DNA of 64,000 bases from Rhabdophis nuchalis (lineage: Eukaryota > Chordata > Lepidosauria > Squamata > Natricidae), in assembly GCA_039707465.1 (NCBI GenBank), contig CM077648.1:17109619-17173618 (forward strand), in the 5' to 3' direction. Both the position numbers and the translations under genes were made by a program. Below, piece after piece: positions 42,466 through 56,425 of this stretch. The notes beneath the pieces were generated by a model. It was not told the DNA's origin and searched no databases. It was given only the letters and a program-made list of their open reading frames with translations. How positions within the stretch are numbered: the first letter of the stretch is position 1; each line of letters opens with the position of its first letter.

Positions 42466-42802
42466 TGTTAAAATATTCATGACTGGGAGAGACATGGGGA
42501 CAAGGTCAGCCAATGAATAGACATAGCAACTAAGTCAGTCAATGGGAGCTTAAACAGATCTGAGTCTGTACAGAGAATTGATACAAAAACTTAAGCAGTC
42601 TGTCTGGGCTTGTCTGCTAAAATGAAACTAACTGTTTGTGTTTTCCTGTAACTCTCCTACCTTGTGTTGACTTGGAAGACCCACCTGTTGGTATTGTACA
42701 TTTATTCATCTATTCTTATGTGTATAAAGAAGTTAATGAATCCTGCTGCATCGGTTATCTGTGTGTGCTTCTGGATTTGAATTTATGCAACAAACTCTGA
42801 CA
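42466..42802 (+). mobile_element. solo LTR of an endogenous retrovirus, copy B
   Basis: A 337-bp element, TG...CA ends (TGTTAAAATA...CTCTGACA), CCAAT box near 42539, TATAAAG box at about 42723. Flanks AATGC / GATGC fit a worn 5-bp target duplication. Same family as 5086-5420; the outer thirds match closely, the middle third (about 42585-42680) differs. No internal retroviral sequence adjoins it. Confidence 0.7.
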
Positions 42803-43865
42803 GATGCTACTTCTGATATGCTACTGTAGTTAAAATATAGGACTGTGGTGTCACTAATTTAGAATAATGAAGGTGGAAAACTAAACTTGAAAGAAAACAA
42901 TTTGATTCGCCATAAAAAAAACCACTACAATCAGTGTGGCAAAATTGTTGTTGACCAGTGTAATGAATATAACAATATTCCAATGTTCTGCATTCCTTCC
43001 TGTCAAGACAGCTTTATTTGGGTTTATATTTACACATATGCACATGTTTTGGTGGCTTTTATATTTAAATAATTATTATCCAACAGAATTTCCAATCATA
43101 GAGCAATAACTGATGTCTATTTTGAGGGGTTGGTGCTATATTGAGGGGTTGGTGTTATCCCAGGAATAATAATTGGCTCTCTAACCATTTTTTCCCCTTT
43201 CTGTACTTTTGCTGTTTCTTCAGAAGCTTAATGAATTGAGCATCATTCAACAGGATAATGTTTGGCCCAGTTGTGGTAGAAGAAGAAGCTGATTGTTTTA
43301 CACTTTGAGATGGTCAAAGATGGTTTTTCAGTAATGTTTTTCACTTACTGTGCCAGCACGTGGAATGGCTTCCCACTTATGACCAGAACTTGTCTTCTTA
43401 GGCCACCTTCTAAAATATGTTGGAGAATTAGCTCTTTAAGGGGGCCCCTGTTTGTTTGAGAATTATACTTATGGCCATTTTGTATGTTTATATCTATTAC
43501 TGCATTTTATTGTCCAAGCTAGTGGTGGATTGTGATCGTATAAAGATGAGATAAATTATTTATAGGTTTCCCAAGGAAATTGAGCAATAATACAAGATCA
43601 CAGGCATGCTTAATCAATAGTAACAGTTACCCAACATATTATGACACTTATTTGGAAAATTAGTAATTGCTACACAATCAATCAAGAATGTAGAGAGTCA
43701 ATATGTAGAGAAATTACCATATCTCTCAAGTGCAATACATTTCCCTCTGCACCATTTTTTTGCATTTTTAGCATTTAAGAATCAGTGAAGGAAATTGAAT
43801 AGAATAAAGGACTATGTTTGTGATGACATATACAGTATATAGTCAAAAAAGGAGACCAAGATAGA
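42803..43865. other. intronic sequence with small tandem duplication
   Basis: 43121-43157 holds a tandem copy of 'ttgaggggttggtg' with spacing 21. Otherwise nothing recognised. Confidence 0.45.
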
Positions 43866-43871
43866 AAGTGA

Positions 43872-44130
43872 TTATGTTCGCCCATCGTGTTCGAAGAGCA
43901 CCTTGACGTCTAACTGATTGTGGGCTGTCCGCGATGTGTCTGCAGGTGGCTGGTAATACAGGCACGAAATGTTCTGCCACACGTCGGGCAGACATGCGTG
44001 GACACCCTTGTTGCAGCATTTGCAGCTCCGGCTTTGCGGAGTGCTCACTTCTCTTGTGCTATGGTTGCTCTTCTGTCCTCAGATGTCTGGCAGCCTTGGT
44101 GGATCAGTGTGCGCCATGTTGATTGACTTT
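43872..44130 (-). pseudogene. retroelement fragment with a C2H2 finger
   Basis: The - strand reads ALRKAGAANAATRVS, then THVCPTCGRTFRACITSHLQ and THRGQ. The CPxCGRxF(x6)HLxxH finger after an Ala/Arg-rich stretch is like the C-terminal finger of several metazoan LINE proteins. Stops occur upstream. The parent family is not determined. Confidence 0.45.
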
Positions 44131-44212
44131 GTGTCAGGGTTTCCCAGGAGGTGGTGTCAATTTCCAGGGACTTGAAAATACTGTATATGTTTCCCCACAC
44201 AGCTCCTCTATG

Positions 44213-44258
44213 GTGAGCTGTCTCAAGGAAGGCAACTGTCTTCCTTGAGACAGCTCAC
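44213..44258. repeat. perfect 19-bp hairpin, 8-nt loop
   Basis: GTGAGCTGTCTCAAGGAAG, loop GCAACTGT, then the exact complement CTTCCTTGAGACAGCTCAC. Confidence 0.95.
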
Positions 44259-45046
44259 AAAGGAGCTGATACAAGACAATAAGTACAACAATGAGAGAAA
44301 CATTAGGCCTTGTTTCTTCCCTTTTGCAATGCCTGCCTACTCCTGATTTATGCTTTCCCATTCTAGTTGATAAACATTGTTCTTCCTTCTCTTAAAATTT
44401 ATCCCATCATTATTCTGCACTGAATGTTTCTGATCTGGACTGGGAATCAGTTGCAACTGATTCTTTGTTTCTGTGTACATCTATCTTTCTGTATGTCCCC
44501 TGCTGTATGTGGATGAATGCAATATTTGTTTGCAGAAACAGGATAATTTGACAAGACAAACAGAATTATCCTTCCATAAATTAAAATGAAATTAGTATTG
44601 GATATATTCTTTTTTTTATGCAAGCTGTCTGTGCCTCTCAAACAGGCAGGTCCTTGGAGTAAATGAGAATTAATTGAGGGAAAAATTACTGAATAATACG
44701 TAGCTGTCACTTCAGCTTTTTAGATCATCATTTTAGATATTGCAATTGTTGGATGCATACCAATCACTGAAATGCCTTCAGATCATAAGTGTTAAGATAG
44801 AGAGTTGATCATCTTCTGTAAGTATTGACTCTGTGGATAATGTTACTTATACTACCTTGAAGAAGATATTTGTTCTAACTCATGGTGTGCCTTCAAACAA
44901 AAATAGCATTATTTATTGTTTTTGTCATACAGATTGATTAATTTTGCTAAATAGTAATTTGAAACAAGGATGAGATGTCCACCCATAAACTATGTTTATA
45001 TTTTTCCTAGGTTTTGCTCTGATGTAGCCTGGTTTACACTTAGCAT
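44259..45046. other. intronic sequence, nothing recognised
   Basis: No supported feature seen. Confidence 0.4.
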
Positions 45047-45048
45047 TA

Positions 45049-45258
45049 CCGTGTTTCTCCAAAAACAAGACAGGGTCTTATTTTCTTTTGACCCCTGAAA
45101 TAAGTGCTTGGCCTTATTTTCGGGGAGGTCTTATTCATTTTTGAGGTGCAGGAGGCGGTGAGCGTGGTCACCGCATGGTCACCATGGCTGCTGCTGTGTT
45201 GCAATATTTTCGTGTAGGGCTTATTATCTGGGGATGTCTTATTTTTGGAAAAACAGGG
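45049..45258 (+). mobile_element. Tc1/mariner-like MITE, second family (210 bp)
   Basis: Ends CCGTGTTTCTCCAAAAACAA...CTTATTTTTGGAAAAACAGG, TA on both sides (45047-45048, 45259-45260). 'gtcttatttt' recurs internally. Distinct in interior from the CCGTATTTTTC family but similar in terminal design. Confidence 0.75.
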
Positions 45259-45260
45259 TA

Positions 45261-46050
45261 AGTAATTCAATATCATGGTAGAAGAAACTTATTCATTATA
45301 GGTTGTATGTAAATGAAATATACAGATCTTGTTTTCAGCTTTATCATTAGGGTGTCCAAATTCTCCAATTTCTCAAAATTAATTGACCCCGGACACTTAC
45401 AGTACATGACTTTTCTACCTGTAACTGTTCTAAGAAAGAAGACAAGAGAAATGTGTAAGTTTTAGATAATACTATACTCCCTTATTCAAGGCAATGAATG
45501 CTTATCATAATTATAATGCTGTCTAGCAATCAATTGCACAGCAATTATATAGTGTGTTTTTCTTCTTTATTTGTCTTGGAATGATAATACTCATATAAAA
45601 CTGTAGTAAAAAGCTTTCAGAAGATGTTTCTTAACTGATTTTTGTGTTTGTTTTTGACTGAATTTTGCAGCCAGAACTAGGAGAGGAAAAAAAGAAGTCA
45701 TCTTAAAAATAAATGATTAAAATTCAGTACTGAATTCAGTCTTTCCCCCCAAACCTATTCTTTTGTTCTCAAATAATTTTTAGAACAATATGCAGGGCAA
45801 ATAATTCTGGTTTAAAATAAAAGACCATAAAAAGTGATCTTATTTAATAGTTTAAATATGAAACCTTATATTACAAACTGTCAGTAAGAAGCCTCTCCTA
45901 TAAATCAATTAATTGAGTAATGTATAAACAATGATAATATACCCCAAAACAGATATATAGGAGCAAAGAAAAGTTTTTCACTGAATCCTATTAGGGATGC
46001 TGTGTTAACTCTTCAGTTGATTTATGTAATTTTATTTGATTTTGGAAAAT
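45261..46050. other. intronic sequence, nothing recognised
   Basis: No supported feature seen. A short LINE-tail-like phrase ('gggggcttacagaaaataaaa') follows at 46082. Confidence 0.4.
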
Positions 46051-46127
46051 TATATAGCTGCCTACTTGCTCACGGTGATTCTAGGGGGCTTACAGAAAAT
46101 AAAAACACAATGTAGAAGGAATAAAAC

Positions 46128-47085
46128 AAAATTATTATTATTATCATTACTACTATTATTAGTTAATCTTTGGTGAGATTCACAGCCTTTGGGGCTGGTT
46201 GGTAGCTCAACAGCTCGAGTCCTAACCAAGGACCTAGGAACGGTTAAGGTAACGTTGAAGGATATAAGCTGTTCCAAGTAAGGTGTTTTTTTGTAGAATC
46301 AGAATGTTCAAGTCCGATAAATTTAGAATGTCCAAATAACGAGGTAGCTCTTTAGGTATTGCTCTAAGAGCTCCAATTACAATCAGGACAACATACAATT
46401 TATTTTTCCACAGTTGTTCAACTTCTATTTGCAAGTCCCGGTACTTTGTAATTTTTTCTTTCTGCTTATCTTCAATTCGCGCGTCACCAGGCATTGCAAT
46501 GTCAGTGAACCAAACTTTTTTTCTTTTCAACTGTTGTTATGTCAGGTGTGTTGTAGGCCAAGTGCCTGTCAGTCTGAATTCTGGAATCCCACAAAATCTT
46601 GACTTTTTCATTCTCTAGAACCTTCTCAACCTGATGATCCCAGTGGTTTTTGCTCAAATCCAAACTTCTGGCACAATCTCCAGTGAATGATTTTAGCAAC
46701 TCGGTCATGGCGTTGTAGGTAGTCAGTTTGTTAAATTTTGCTGCACCAAGTGATCTCATCTTTCTCATTACAGAGGCAACATTTGCTGTTGGTGGTAACA
46801 TGTTGAATTTTTGCCTTCATGCAATTTGTGGCTAAGGCTTGTTCCTGAGCTGCCAAAATAAAGCCTTCTATTTCTTTTTTCAATACTCCTGATCTTAAGC
46901 AGTTCCAAGTTAGCTTTTGGTCAGCTTTGCCTTCAATACTTTTCAGGTATTGGCCATGCATAGCTTTGTTTTTCCAGTTTTCTGCTCGCTTCTCAATTAC
47001 TTCTTTCTTGTATTCAGCTTTTGACTTAGTTGTCTTTAAAAGGCCTCCTTTATTGACTTCCTTAATCATTGGTTCTTCGCTTATT
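46128..47085 (-). mobile_element. R4/Dong-type LINE, 3' part with restriction-like endonuclease
   Basis: - strand frames (46731-47069, 46502-46801, 46234-46530) show the C-terminal arrangement of R4/Dong elements. There is GFILAAQEQALATNCMKAKI with a CCxC zinc motif (CCLCNEKDEIT), then the PD-(D/E)xK-type endonuclease: ILWDSRIQTDRHLAYNTPDI and FTDIAMPGDARIEDKQKEKI, then YRDLQIEVEQLW and VVLIVIGALRAIP. Two frameshifts separate the pieces. The tail is (AAT)-rich on + at 46131-46158. The reverse transcriptase domain is missing. Confidence 0.75.
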
Positions 47086-47127
47086 ATTATTAATATTTAT
47101 TTTTTGTATTATATAAATATAATATTT

Positions 47128-47647
47128 ATTTTTTGGAACACAACACTCTGGAAACACTGGAGACTCTGGAGACTCTGGAAAGAGTGCAGAGAAGAGCAAC
47201 CAAGATGATTAGGGAACTGGAGACTAAAACATATGAAGAACGGTTGCAGGAGCTGGGTATGTCTAGTTTGATGAAGAGAAGGACCAGGGGAGACATGATA
47301 GCAGTGTTCCGATATCTCAGAGGGTGCCACAGAGAAGAGGGAGCCAAACTATTCTCCAAGGCACCTGGGGGCAGGACAAGAAGCAATGGGTGGAAACTAA
47401 TCAAGGAGAGAAGCAACTTGGAACTAAGGAGAAATTTCCTGACAGTTAGAACAATTAACCTCTGGAACAGCTTGCCTCCAGAAGTTGTGAATGCCCCAAC
47501 CCTGGAAGTCTTTAAAAATATGTTAGATAGCCATTTGTCTGAAATGGTATAAGGTTCCTGCCCACGCAGGGGGTTGGACTAGAAGACCTACAAGGTCCCT
47601 TCCAACTCTGCTATTGTATTGTATTGTATTGTATTGTATTGTATAAC
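47128..47647 (+). mobile_element. CR1-type LINE 3' end with open 139-codon frame
   Basis: Best-preserved CR1 copy here: frame 47133-47552 gives LETLERVQRRATKMIRELET, MSSLMKRRTRGDMIAVFRYL, EEGAKLFSKAPGGRTRSNGW, LRRNFLTVRTINLWNSLPPE, FKNMLDSHLSEMV with no break. The 3' UTR 'gggttggactagaagaccta' runs into (ATTGT)n (47617-47645). It lies between two inverted R4/Dong copies. Confidence 0.9.
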
Positions 47648-48055
47648 ACGCCAGATATCACAGTTGTCGAGGGCCGAAGCATACAGTTTATTGATATTGC
47701 TGTACCAGGAGATGCCAGAAGCGAAGAAAAAGAACTAGAAAAAAATCACGAAATATTGCAACCTGACCATTGAAACTAGACGACTATGGATGAAACATGG
47801 AATAGTGATACCCATTGTCATCGGGGCAGTTGGTACCATGTCCAAGAATTTTACAAAACACATCAAAAAATTGCCTCTTCCTGCAATAACACCAGCGGAA
47901 CTGCAAAAAGCTGTGCTACTGAGAACATCATATATTTTAAGAAGATACTTGGTTGATACCTAGGACACTGGCAACAACCCATATCAACCATTAGCACCAG
48001 TCAATGATATTTGTGACACATCTTAAAATGTTCAGTTGACTAAATTTCATGTTTA
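47647..48055 (+). mobile_element. R4/Dong-type LINE 3' end, inverted relative to 46128
   Basis: The + strand starts NTPDITVVEGRSIQFIDIA, VPGDARSEEKELEKN: the endonuclease motif, then frameshifts, a GAVGTMSK-like stretch, SGTAKSCATENIIYF and a 3' UTR ending 'gttcagttgactaaatttcatg'. It contains less of the protein than the - strand copy, but overlaps it, so these are two separate insertions. Confidence 0.7.
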
Positions 48056-48815
48056 ATGAATAACACACAGACCCACACACCTTGGTGACAACACACACCT
48101 GTAAGCCATTTAATGGGCTCCATTAATAAACGCCAATGGAAGTGCAATTTTGAAAAATATGTTGTCAACAAAAGAATTCTCTTTTGACAGACAGAAATCA
48201 TTTTAAGTTGTAATGGGACAGCACCATCTCAGGTCACATGCTAAGTTACTCAAACAAGTGGAACAGAAAAAACATAATAAAATATTAAGAATGGGATTTC
48301 CATAGAGATCAAAAGTGTTTGATAAATAGAGCTTTCTATTGTGATAAAAAACCATGCCAGTTTCCAACAGCCATGTTCCAAATTTAACTTACGCGCTTGA
48401 ACTGGTAGATCTAGATGCCACTAAATGACTGAATTTATAATAAACAGATTTAATATGTCCTCTGAATGTCAGTTCTATTTACCTAATTATCATTCCATCC
48501 CGAAGACAACAGATCTTCAAAAGAATGACAGTTTATATGACAGGAAGCATGATGCCTTACTTCTACTTAATTTCTTGTGCAGAACAAATCTTGTTTGCTG
48601 GCAATTTTAATGAATTGGAGAAAAAATATTTTGAGACCCTGTCCCCCAAAAGAAAAAAGAAAGAAAGAAATCAGATGTGTTCCTGTTTAGAATGAACTAA
48701 TGGACAACAGAAAATATCCTACTGTTGGAAATAAACTGTGAATGACCCATAAGTTATAAGATACAAGTTGACATAGCTTTCTTTCTTTGTTACCTTTCTT
48801 CCCATTGAAAGATGA
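48056..48815. other. intronic sequence, nothing recognised
   Basis: No supported feature seen. Confidence 0.4.
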
Positions 48816-48968
48816 TGATTTTTGTTGTTGTTCTTGTTGTTGTTATAGTTCATTCATTAAACATGAAACTCAGTCAACTGAACATTCAAAAATTCATCAC
48901 AAATACCATTGACTGGTTCCAATGATTGATATGGGTTGTTTCCAGCATCCTAGGTATCAATCAAGTTG
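48816..48968 (-). mobile_element. R4/Dong-type LINE 3' UTR, third fragment
   Basis: Reverse complement of the 47960-48055 3' UTR: 'cattaaacatgaaactcagtcaactgaac', 'ccattgactggttccaatgattgatatgg', 'cctaggtatcaatcaag'. Its 3' tail is (AAC)n, seen as GTT runs at 48822-48845. Confidence 0.7.
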
Positions 48969-48983
48969 TTGTTGTCGTCGTCG

Positions 48984-49046
<63 letters not shown>
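48968..49046. repeat. (GTT)n-(GTC)n-(ATC)n compound microsatellite
   Basis: GTT x3, CGT x4 and about 20 CAT units; lies at the 5' side of the R4 fragment. Confidence 0.95.
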
Positions 49047-49048
<2 letters not shown>

Positions 49049-49049
49049 C

Positions 49050-49691
49050 ATTGTAGGGTTGTGGTAGTGAGAAATAGAAAAGCTACCAAGGAATATCTTT
49101 GGGTAAAACCTTTATAGATATTCTGTTAAAGTTTGGTCTACTTTTGTTTCAGTAACTTGTAGCTAAATCAACCACCTGAATCAGGATTTTAAAAAAACCA
49201 AAAAACTGAAAATCATTTCTCTAATACTTTTTTTAAAAAAACCCTCCAAATCTATTTCCACTAGGATATGTGTTTCTTGTAGTACACTGTGGTCTTGGGA
49301 TATCACAGTTCCTTTTTCATGTGAGGATACTCCAAGGAAATGCTTACCTTCCAGCAACTGAAAATGGATTTATAGAAGCTCATTAGCTTAATGTAATTTT
49401 TTTCATGCACTTAGTCTAAATAGGTTCCCCTGGAAGGGGAATTAGGCTTACAGGCAAGCTTATTCTGTAAAAGTGCCAAGAAAGCTGCATGCTTACAATC
49501 ACCAGCAGTCAAGCTTGCCTTGAGGGGGGCCTTTATTTTTACTAGTTCTTCTAATAAGAATATTTAAGAATTCAGGGAAAAAGTAAAAAGGCATGGCTAC
49601 CAGATTGTAATAAGATAAATTCAGATACTTGCTGCTGTCAACAGTAACTTTTCATAGATATCCATTAATGCCAGGAAAGTTACAATTTTGG
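49050..49691. other. intronic sequence, nothing recognised
   Basis: No supported feature seen. Confidence 0.4.
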
Positions 49692-49699
49692 GTCAAGAG

Positions 49700-49832
49700 C
49701 AGGGATGTCAAACTGGTAACCTCAAGCCGGATGCGTCACATGCAGGCCATGCCTATTCCCGCTCCACAAATGGAAAAACTGTCACAAAACATTACATGAT
49801 GGCAATATGACGCTACGAGTTTGATACCTGTG
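49700..49832 (+). mobile_element. short hAT MITE (133 bp) with perfect TSD
   Basis: Ends CAGGGATGTCAAACT...CGAGTTTGATACCTGTG and perfect 8-bp duplication GTCAAGAG (49692-49699, 49833-49840). No coding content. Confidence 0.85.
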
Positions 49833-49840
49833 GTCAAGAG

Positions 49841-51645
49841 AGATCAAATCTATGTTGCTTAAGAGTTGCCTGGCTATTACTCTTGTCTTTTGGGCAGAAA
49901 CCTGTAATATTCAAAGAACCCCTTAAGAAGATCCATATTGTTCACTGTATGTCGTACAGGGCTTTTGTGAGCTATAAGCTGTTTGTTAAATGTATTTTCT
50001 ATGTTCATAATAAGGACCAAAATAACCATGGACAATAAAACACTATGGTGGTCGTGGTCTAAAGACTTGCTTCAGACACTCTTGAATATTTGGGCTCAGC
50101 CAGTGGGATTTCTGGTTTGTTTTTGAAATAAGTAAATTCTTCTGGAAAACTAAAGAGAAATAAAATCCAGGAGAGAATATTACCAAGAAATTTAAATGCA
50201 TCTGAATAGGTCATGAAAGATTTAACTCCAGTGAGTTTTTACCTTCATGTAATCAATGGCGACATTTAGAATATATAAAATCTCTCTCTGAAAATAGGCA
50301 GCCATAATAAACATTCCTCTAAACTTGCTATGACTTTATTTGGGGCTCTTGTTGCCTTTCTACCTAGATTTCTACATTTCCCTACTTTTTCTTGGCACTT
50401 CCTTTCGATTGGATGTATCAGTCTTATAAAGAATAACTCTACTGTGTGTTTGCCAAAAGGGGAAAAAAGTAGTCATTTTAGCAATCTTTTTAACCAGTAG
50501 CTTCTAATCTTCTGCCTTTTTAAACATCTGGAACTTTCTCAGCATAGCCACTCAATTCTGTGATATTTTTCAGATAGAGAAATGAATGATTCAATTGATT
50601 TCTTCAAGAAGTCCTTGTATTATTAGTTTTTTGAATGGCCAACACAACAATGGGAAATTTACACATGCACACTTTTTGAGGGATGGGTAAAGCTTCCAGT
50701 TGCTAATTACATTTTCCATTGAAGGGAGTCATTGAAGAGCTACATTAGGGATTATTATCTGAATAAATGTGACCTAAATTTTCAGCTGCTATTACTGTCA
50801 GCATGTGCTATAATTATGGAAAGAACAACCCTTGTATTATATCAACACCTTTCTTGTAATGAAGGAATAACTTTCCTGAGAATGTTGACTGCTTAGATCT
50901 TAGAGTCATTAGATCTGAAAAATTATTTAATATAAAAAAATATTCACTGTACTTAATAATGTTGGAATGTCCATCACTTTAATATTCTTCTTGCTCTTAA
51001 TGACTTTAGACAGGTTGTCTAATGAATGGTCCATATTTTGTCTGATTACTACTCTGATGTTTTCCAAACGTGTTTGTGGTTGAGCTTGGCATATGAAGCA
51101 ATTTTGTTCTGTAATAAAACTAATTAAAGCAGGCAGCCATCCACACAACACCCCTTAATGAATTATAACGAGCTCATTAATCGAAGCACTCTTGCTCAGG
51201 AAATCCACTACTTGGACCTATTAAAAAGTATAGAAATATAGAAAATCTGGATAAAATAAATCAATTAAATATATACTTTTCTTTGAATTTTAAAAAAAGT
51301 ACAATTGAGGAAAGCTATTAAGTTTAATACTTTATTTGAAAGCAAAAGGCGGAGGGAACTTATTTGCTTTAGGTTGTTTTGAATAACTGAGCAAGAGAAA
51401 TAATAGATTTTTGTCTTGGTTGATAGTAGTAAATCATTTTAGAGCATCGGATAAATGTTAATAGTGTGCATATATAAATTGAGAATACAGAATAAGACGT
51501 ATGAAGGAGATGAAGTTATATCTTTGCTTGTCCAGCTAGTTGTTTAAACATGCCTTTAGGAAATTAATAATAAGTTTTCTGCTATTCACTGTGAAAATAA
51601 ATAACTTTGCCCTATACCGAACAGTTTCTAAACTTGGTGTCTGTT
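49841..51645. other. intronic sequence, nothing recognised
   Basis: Longest stretch without a recognised repeat. Low, even AT-rich composition and no supported exon; a candidate for conserved non-coding sequence only by default. Confidence 0.45.
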
Positions 51646-51647
51646 GC

Positions 51648-54085
<2,438 letters not shown>

Positions 54086-54095
54086 TGAATGATAT

Positions 54096-55388
54096 GGGTT
54101 GGTGGAGGAGAGGAAGTTGGTACCACCAGTTTTTAAATCTTCTTTCTCCAGATTACTTGCACTTTGCTAAAACCCTTTTGACCCACATGAGGTTTAAATA
54201 CAAATACAAATACACTAAACTAAACTAAACTAAACTTTTTAATGTTAAAAAAAAACCAGCTGGCTTCTTTGGTGGATGTTTGATTTTTTGGGTTTTATGG
54301 TGCCGTGTCAGATGTGAAATCATAGACGGTTGCAGTCTTGAGGCCTTTTCACTCCTGGGGCTAATTTTTAGGAGACAAGTTTGTCTGACAAATTTCTGTA
54401 GTGGAATTCATATTTCACAGCATTTTTTCCCCCTTCGCCTAAATCGGAATCTATGTTTTTACGTCTTTCTTTTCTCCTTTGCTTTAAAAGCTTTCATAAC
54501 AAATTGCGATGCATTTGACAGTAATGGCTAAGAGACAGCAGGCTCTGAAATTACAACCTGTTCGTCACCTCAGATTTTCTGGTATTTGCTATTTTTTAGC
54601 TCTTTCCAAGGTAGACATACATTTCTCTGCACATCCCAGATGCTTTTTGATAGAGATGTTGCTATATTGTAGTCGGTGTTTTCCCTCATATATACACAAG
54701 TGTTCCTATACATTTCACTATATTCTTTCTTGGTTGTTTACTGGTGATAGGCTATTGGGTGATATTTCTTCAACAAACTAAATGCTTTGGCACTTTATTT
54801 TTTTTTTATAAAGATATATTTCATTGACAGTTTACAAATCGCATATAGTATAGTTTATGGTCAAATCAATATTAGTGTGCAATGCATGTTGTGTTGTGAA
54901 CATCTGAGAAAAGTAGCAACTTATTTAGCATTCTGGTCTTTATTGTCATGTCTTACTCCATTAAACAGAAGTCGATGTCTTGTTTGGTTGTGATTTGGTA
55001 TAGATCTTTGGATCCCCCATGGCTATTTATGTGAGCTACACTTTCTGTGAACTTCTCTGAATGTAGAGGACAACATTTATTGACAATGGGCTCTTAGGCC
55101 AAGATCATAACTGAGTAACAACAGTAGGGGGGGAAATCCTACATTCCCACTCTTCTCCTGCTTTCATAACTGATTGCTATTAATATCAGAGAGAGAAATG
55201 GCTTTAAATAAGTGATTTGTCTTGTCTTGGCTTAGTTTCATGGGAAGTGGATGGCTGAATACATGGTCTATCCCTTTTGTTCTGGGGTAAGTCAAGAATT
55301 AAAAGTCTGTATGACAGTGCTGCTTGCTGGCCTTGGACTTCTGGCATTCTCTGTTTTCTGCCTTATAGTAAATATTAGTGGTATTTGA
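54096..55388. other. intronic sequence with (TAAAC)n
   Basis: (CTAAA)n about six units at 54204-54236. No exon; T-rich tract at 54799-54808. Confidence 0.45.
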
Positions 55389-55396
55389 ATATAGAT

Positions 55397-55587
55397 CAGT
55401 GATGAAATTCAATTTTTTTTACTACCGTTTTGTGGGCATGGCTTGGTGGGCATGGTAGGGGAAGGATACTGCAAAATCTCTCTTCCTACCCCACTCTGGG
55501 GCCAGCCAGAGGTAGTATTTGTTGGTTCTCCGAACTACTCAAAATTTCCTCTACTGGTTCTCCAGAACCTGCTGAATTTCACCTCTG
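55397..55587 (+). mobile_element. hAT-like MITE (CAGTGGTGAAATTCA family), 191 bp
   Basis: Ends CAGTGATGAAATTCA...GCTGAATTTCACCTCTG with a perfect 8-bp duplication ATATAGAT (55389-55396, 55588-55595). Internal boxes 'gcatggcttggtgggcatgg' and 'actcaaaatttcctctactgg' match the copies at 16096 and 33541. Confidence 0.85.
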
Positions 55588-55595
55588 ATATAGAT

Positions 55596-55904
55596 AATCC
55601 TACCTTACTTATCACAATGATTGTAAGGCTGTTGCTAAGTGAAACATTGTGTGATTATGACAGATTTATGAATCTCACTGTCATGGTTATTAAGCAAGTT
55701 ATTAAGTTATTAGGCCCAGTTATTAAGCATGATATCACATGATTGTGTCTTGTGATTTTACTACTGGCTTCTTCATTGACTCTGCTTATGGGAAGCAGAC
55801 AAATGATGACGTAACTGTGGGAACAAATCTTAAAAGTTTTCAGCATTGACGTAACTTCACTTGGTTGTTGAAAAGGACAGTTGTTAAATGGGGGCTACCT
55901 GTAT
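55596..55904 (+). mobile_element. CAGGTAGTCC-type DNA transposon, decayed copy
   Basis: Diagnostic phrases 'ttgctaagtgaaacattgtg', 'tgattatgac', 'attgactctgctta', 'ggacagttgttaaatggggg' and terminal 'ctacctgta'. It adjoins the MITE at 55397 directly. Confidence 0.55.
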
Positions 55905-56254
55905 TCAAAAGGTATCTCTAAATTACAAAATGATGTAGATTTGTGCAAGTTTAACTGTAGTGGCTTCCCATAATAATTCTGGGAGTTACAACTTGTTGAT
56001 GACGTGGAATGTTCTCAGATAGAGGCTTTGCTTATTTCTCTTCAAAAAATATAATTGAGTAAAAATGTGTTACATAAAATACCAATAGCAAGCTCCTTTT
56101 TCTGAGAATGGGTTTTTGGAGATAGCCAAATTGAGAGTATTTGGTAACAGATGACCAGGTGGAGCCCGAAGGTGGTGTTAAATGCAACATCAGTTCGGAA
56201 TCCTTACACAGCCCCAAGACAGTCCCGCCCCTCCTGAATTCCATTCACTCTAAT

Positions 56255-56425
56255 ATAATGCCAACTTATGATTCTTTTGAATTCTTATGATTCTTGATGA
56301 ATGTATTCTATTTTATTTTTTTATATATACTGAGAGCATTTTCACCAAAGACAAATTCCTTGTGTGTCCAATCACACTTGTCCAATAAAGAATCCTATCC
56401 TATCCTATCCTATCCTATCCTAGCT
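56255..56425 (+). mobile_element. LINE 3' UTR family with AATAAA and (CCTAT)n tail, copy 2
   Basis: 'actgagagcattttcaccaaagac', 'aattccttgtgtgtccaatc', 'cttgtccaataaagaatcc' then CCTAT x6 (56393-56422). Same family as 24254 and 62515. Confidence 0.65.

Noticed and set aside
5086..42802. The two LTRs as ends of one provirus
   Set aside because: They are 37 kb apart, in opposite orientation, diverged, each with its own short flanking repeat, and no retroviral genes lie between.
44213..44258. microRNA precursor
   Set aside because: Stem of 19 bp is too short for a Drosha/Dicer substrate and is perfectly paired; reported only as a hairpin.
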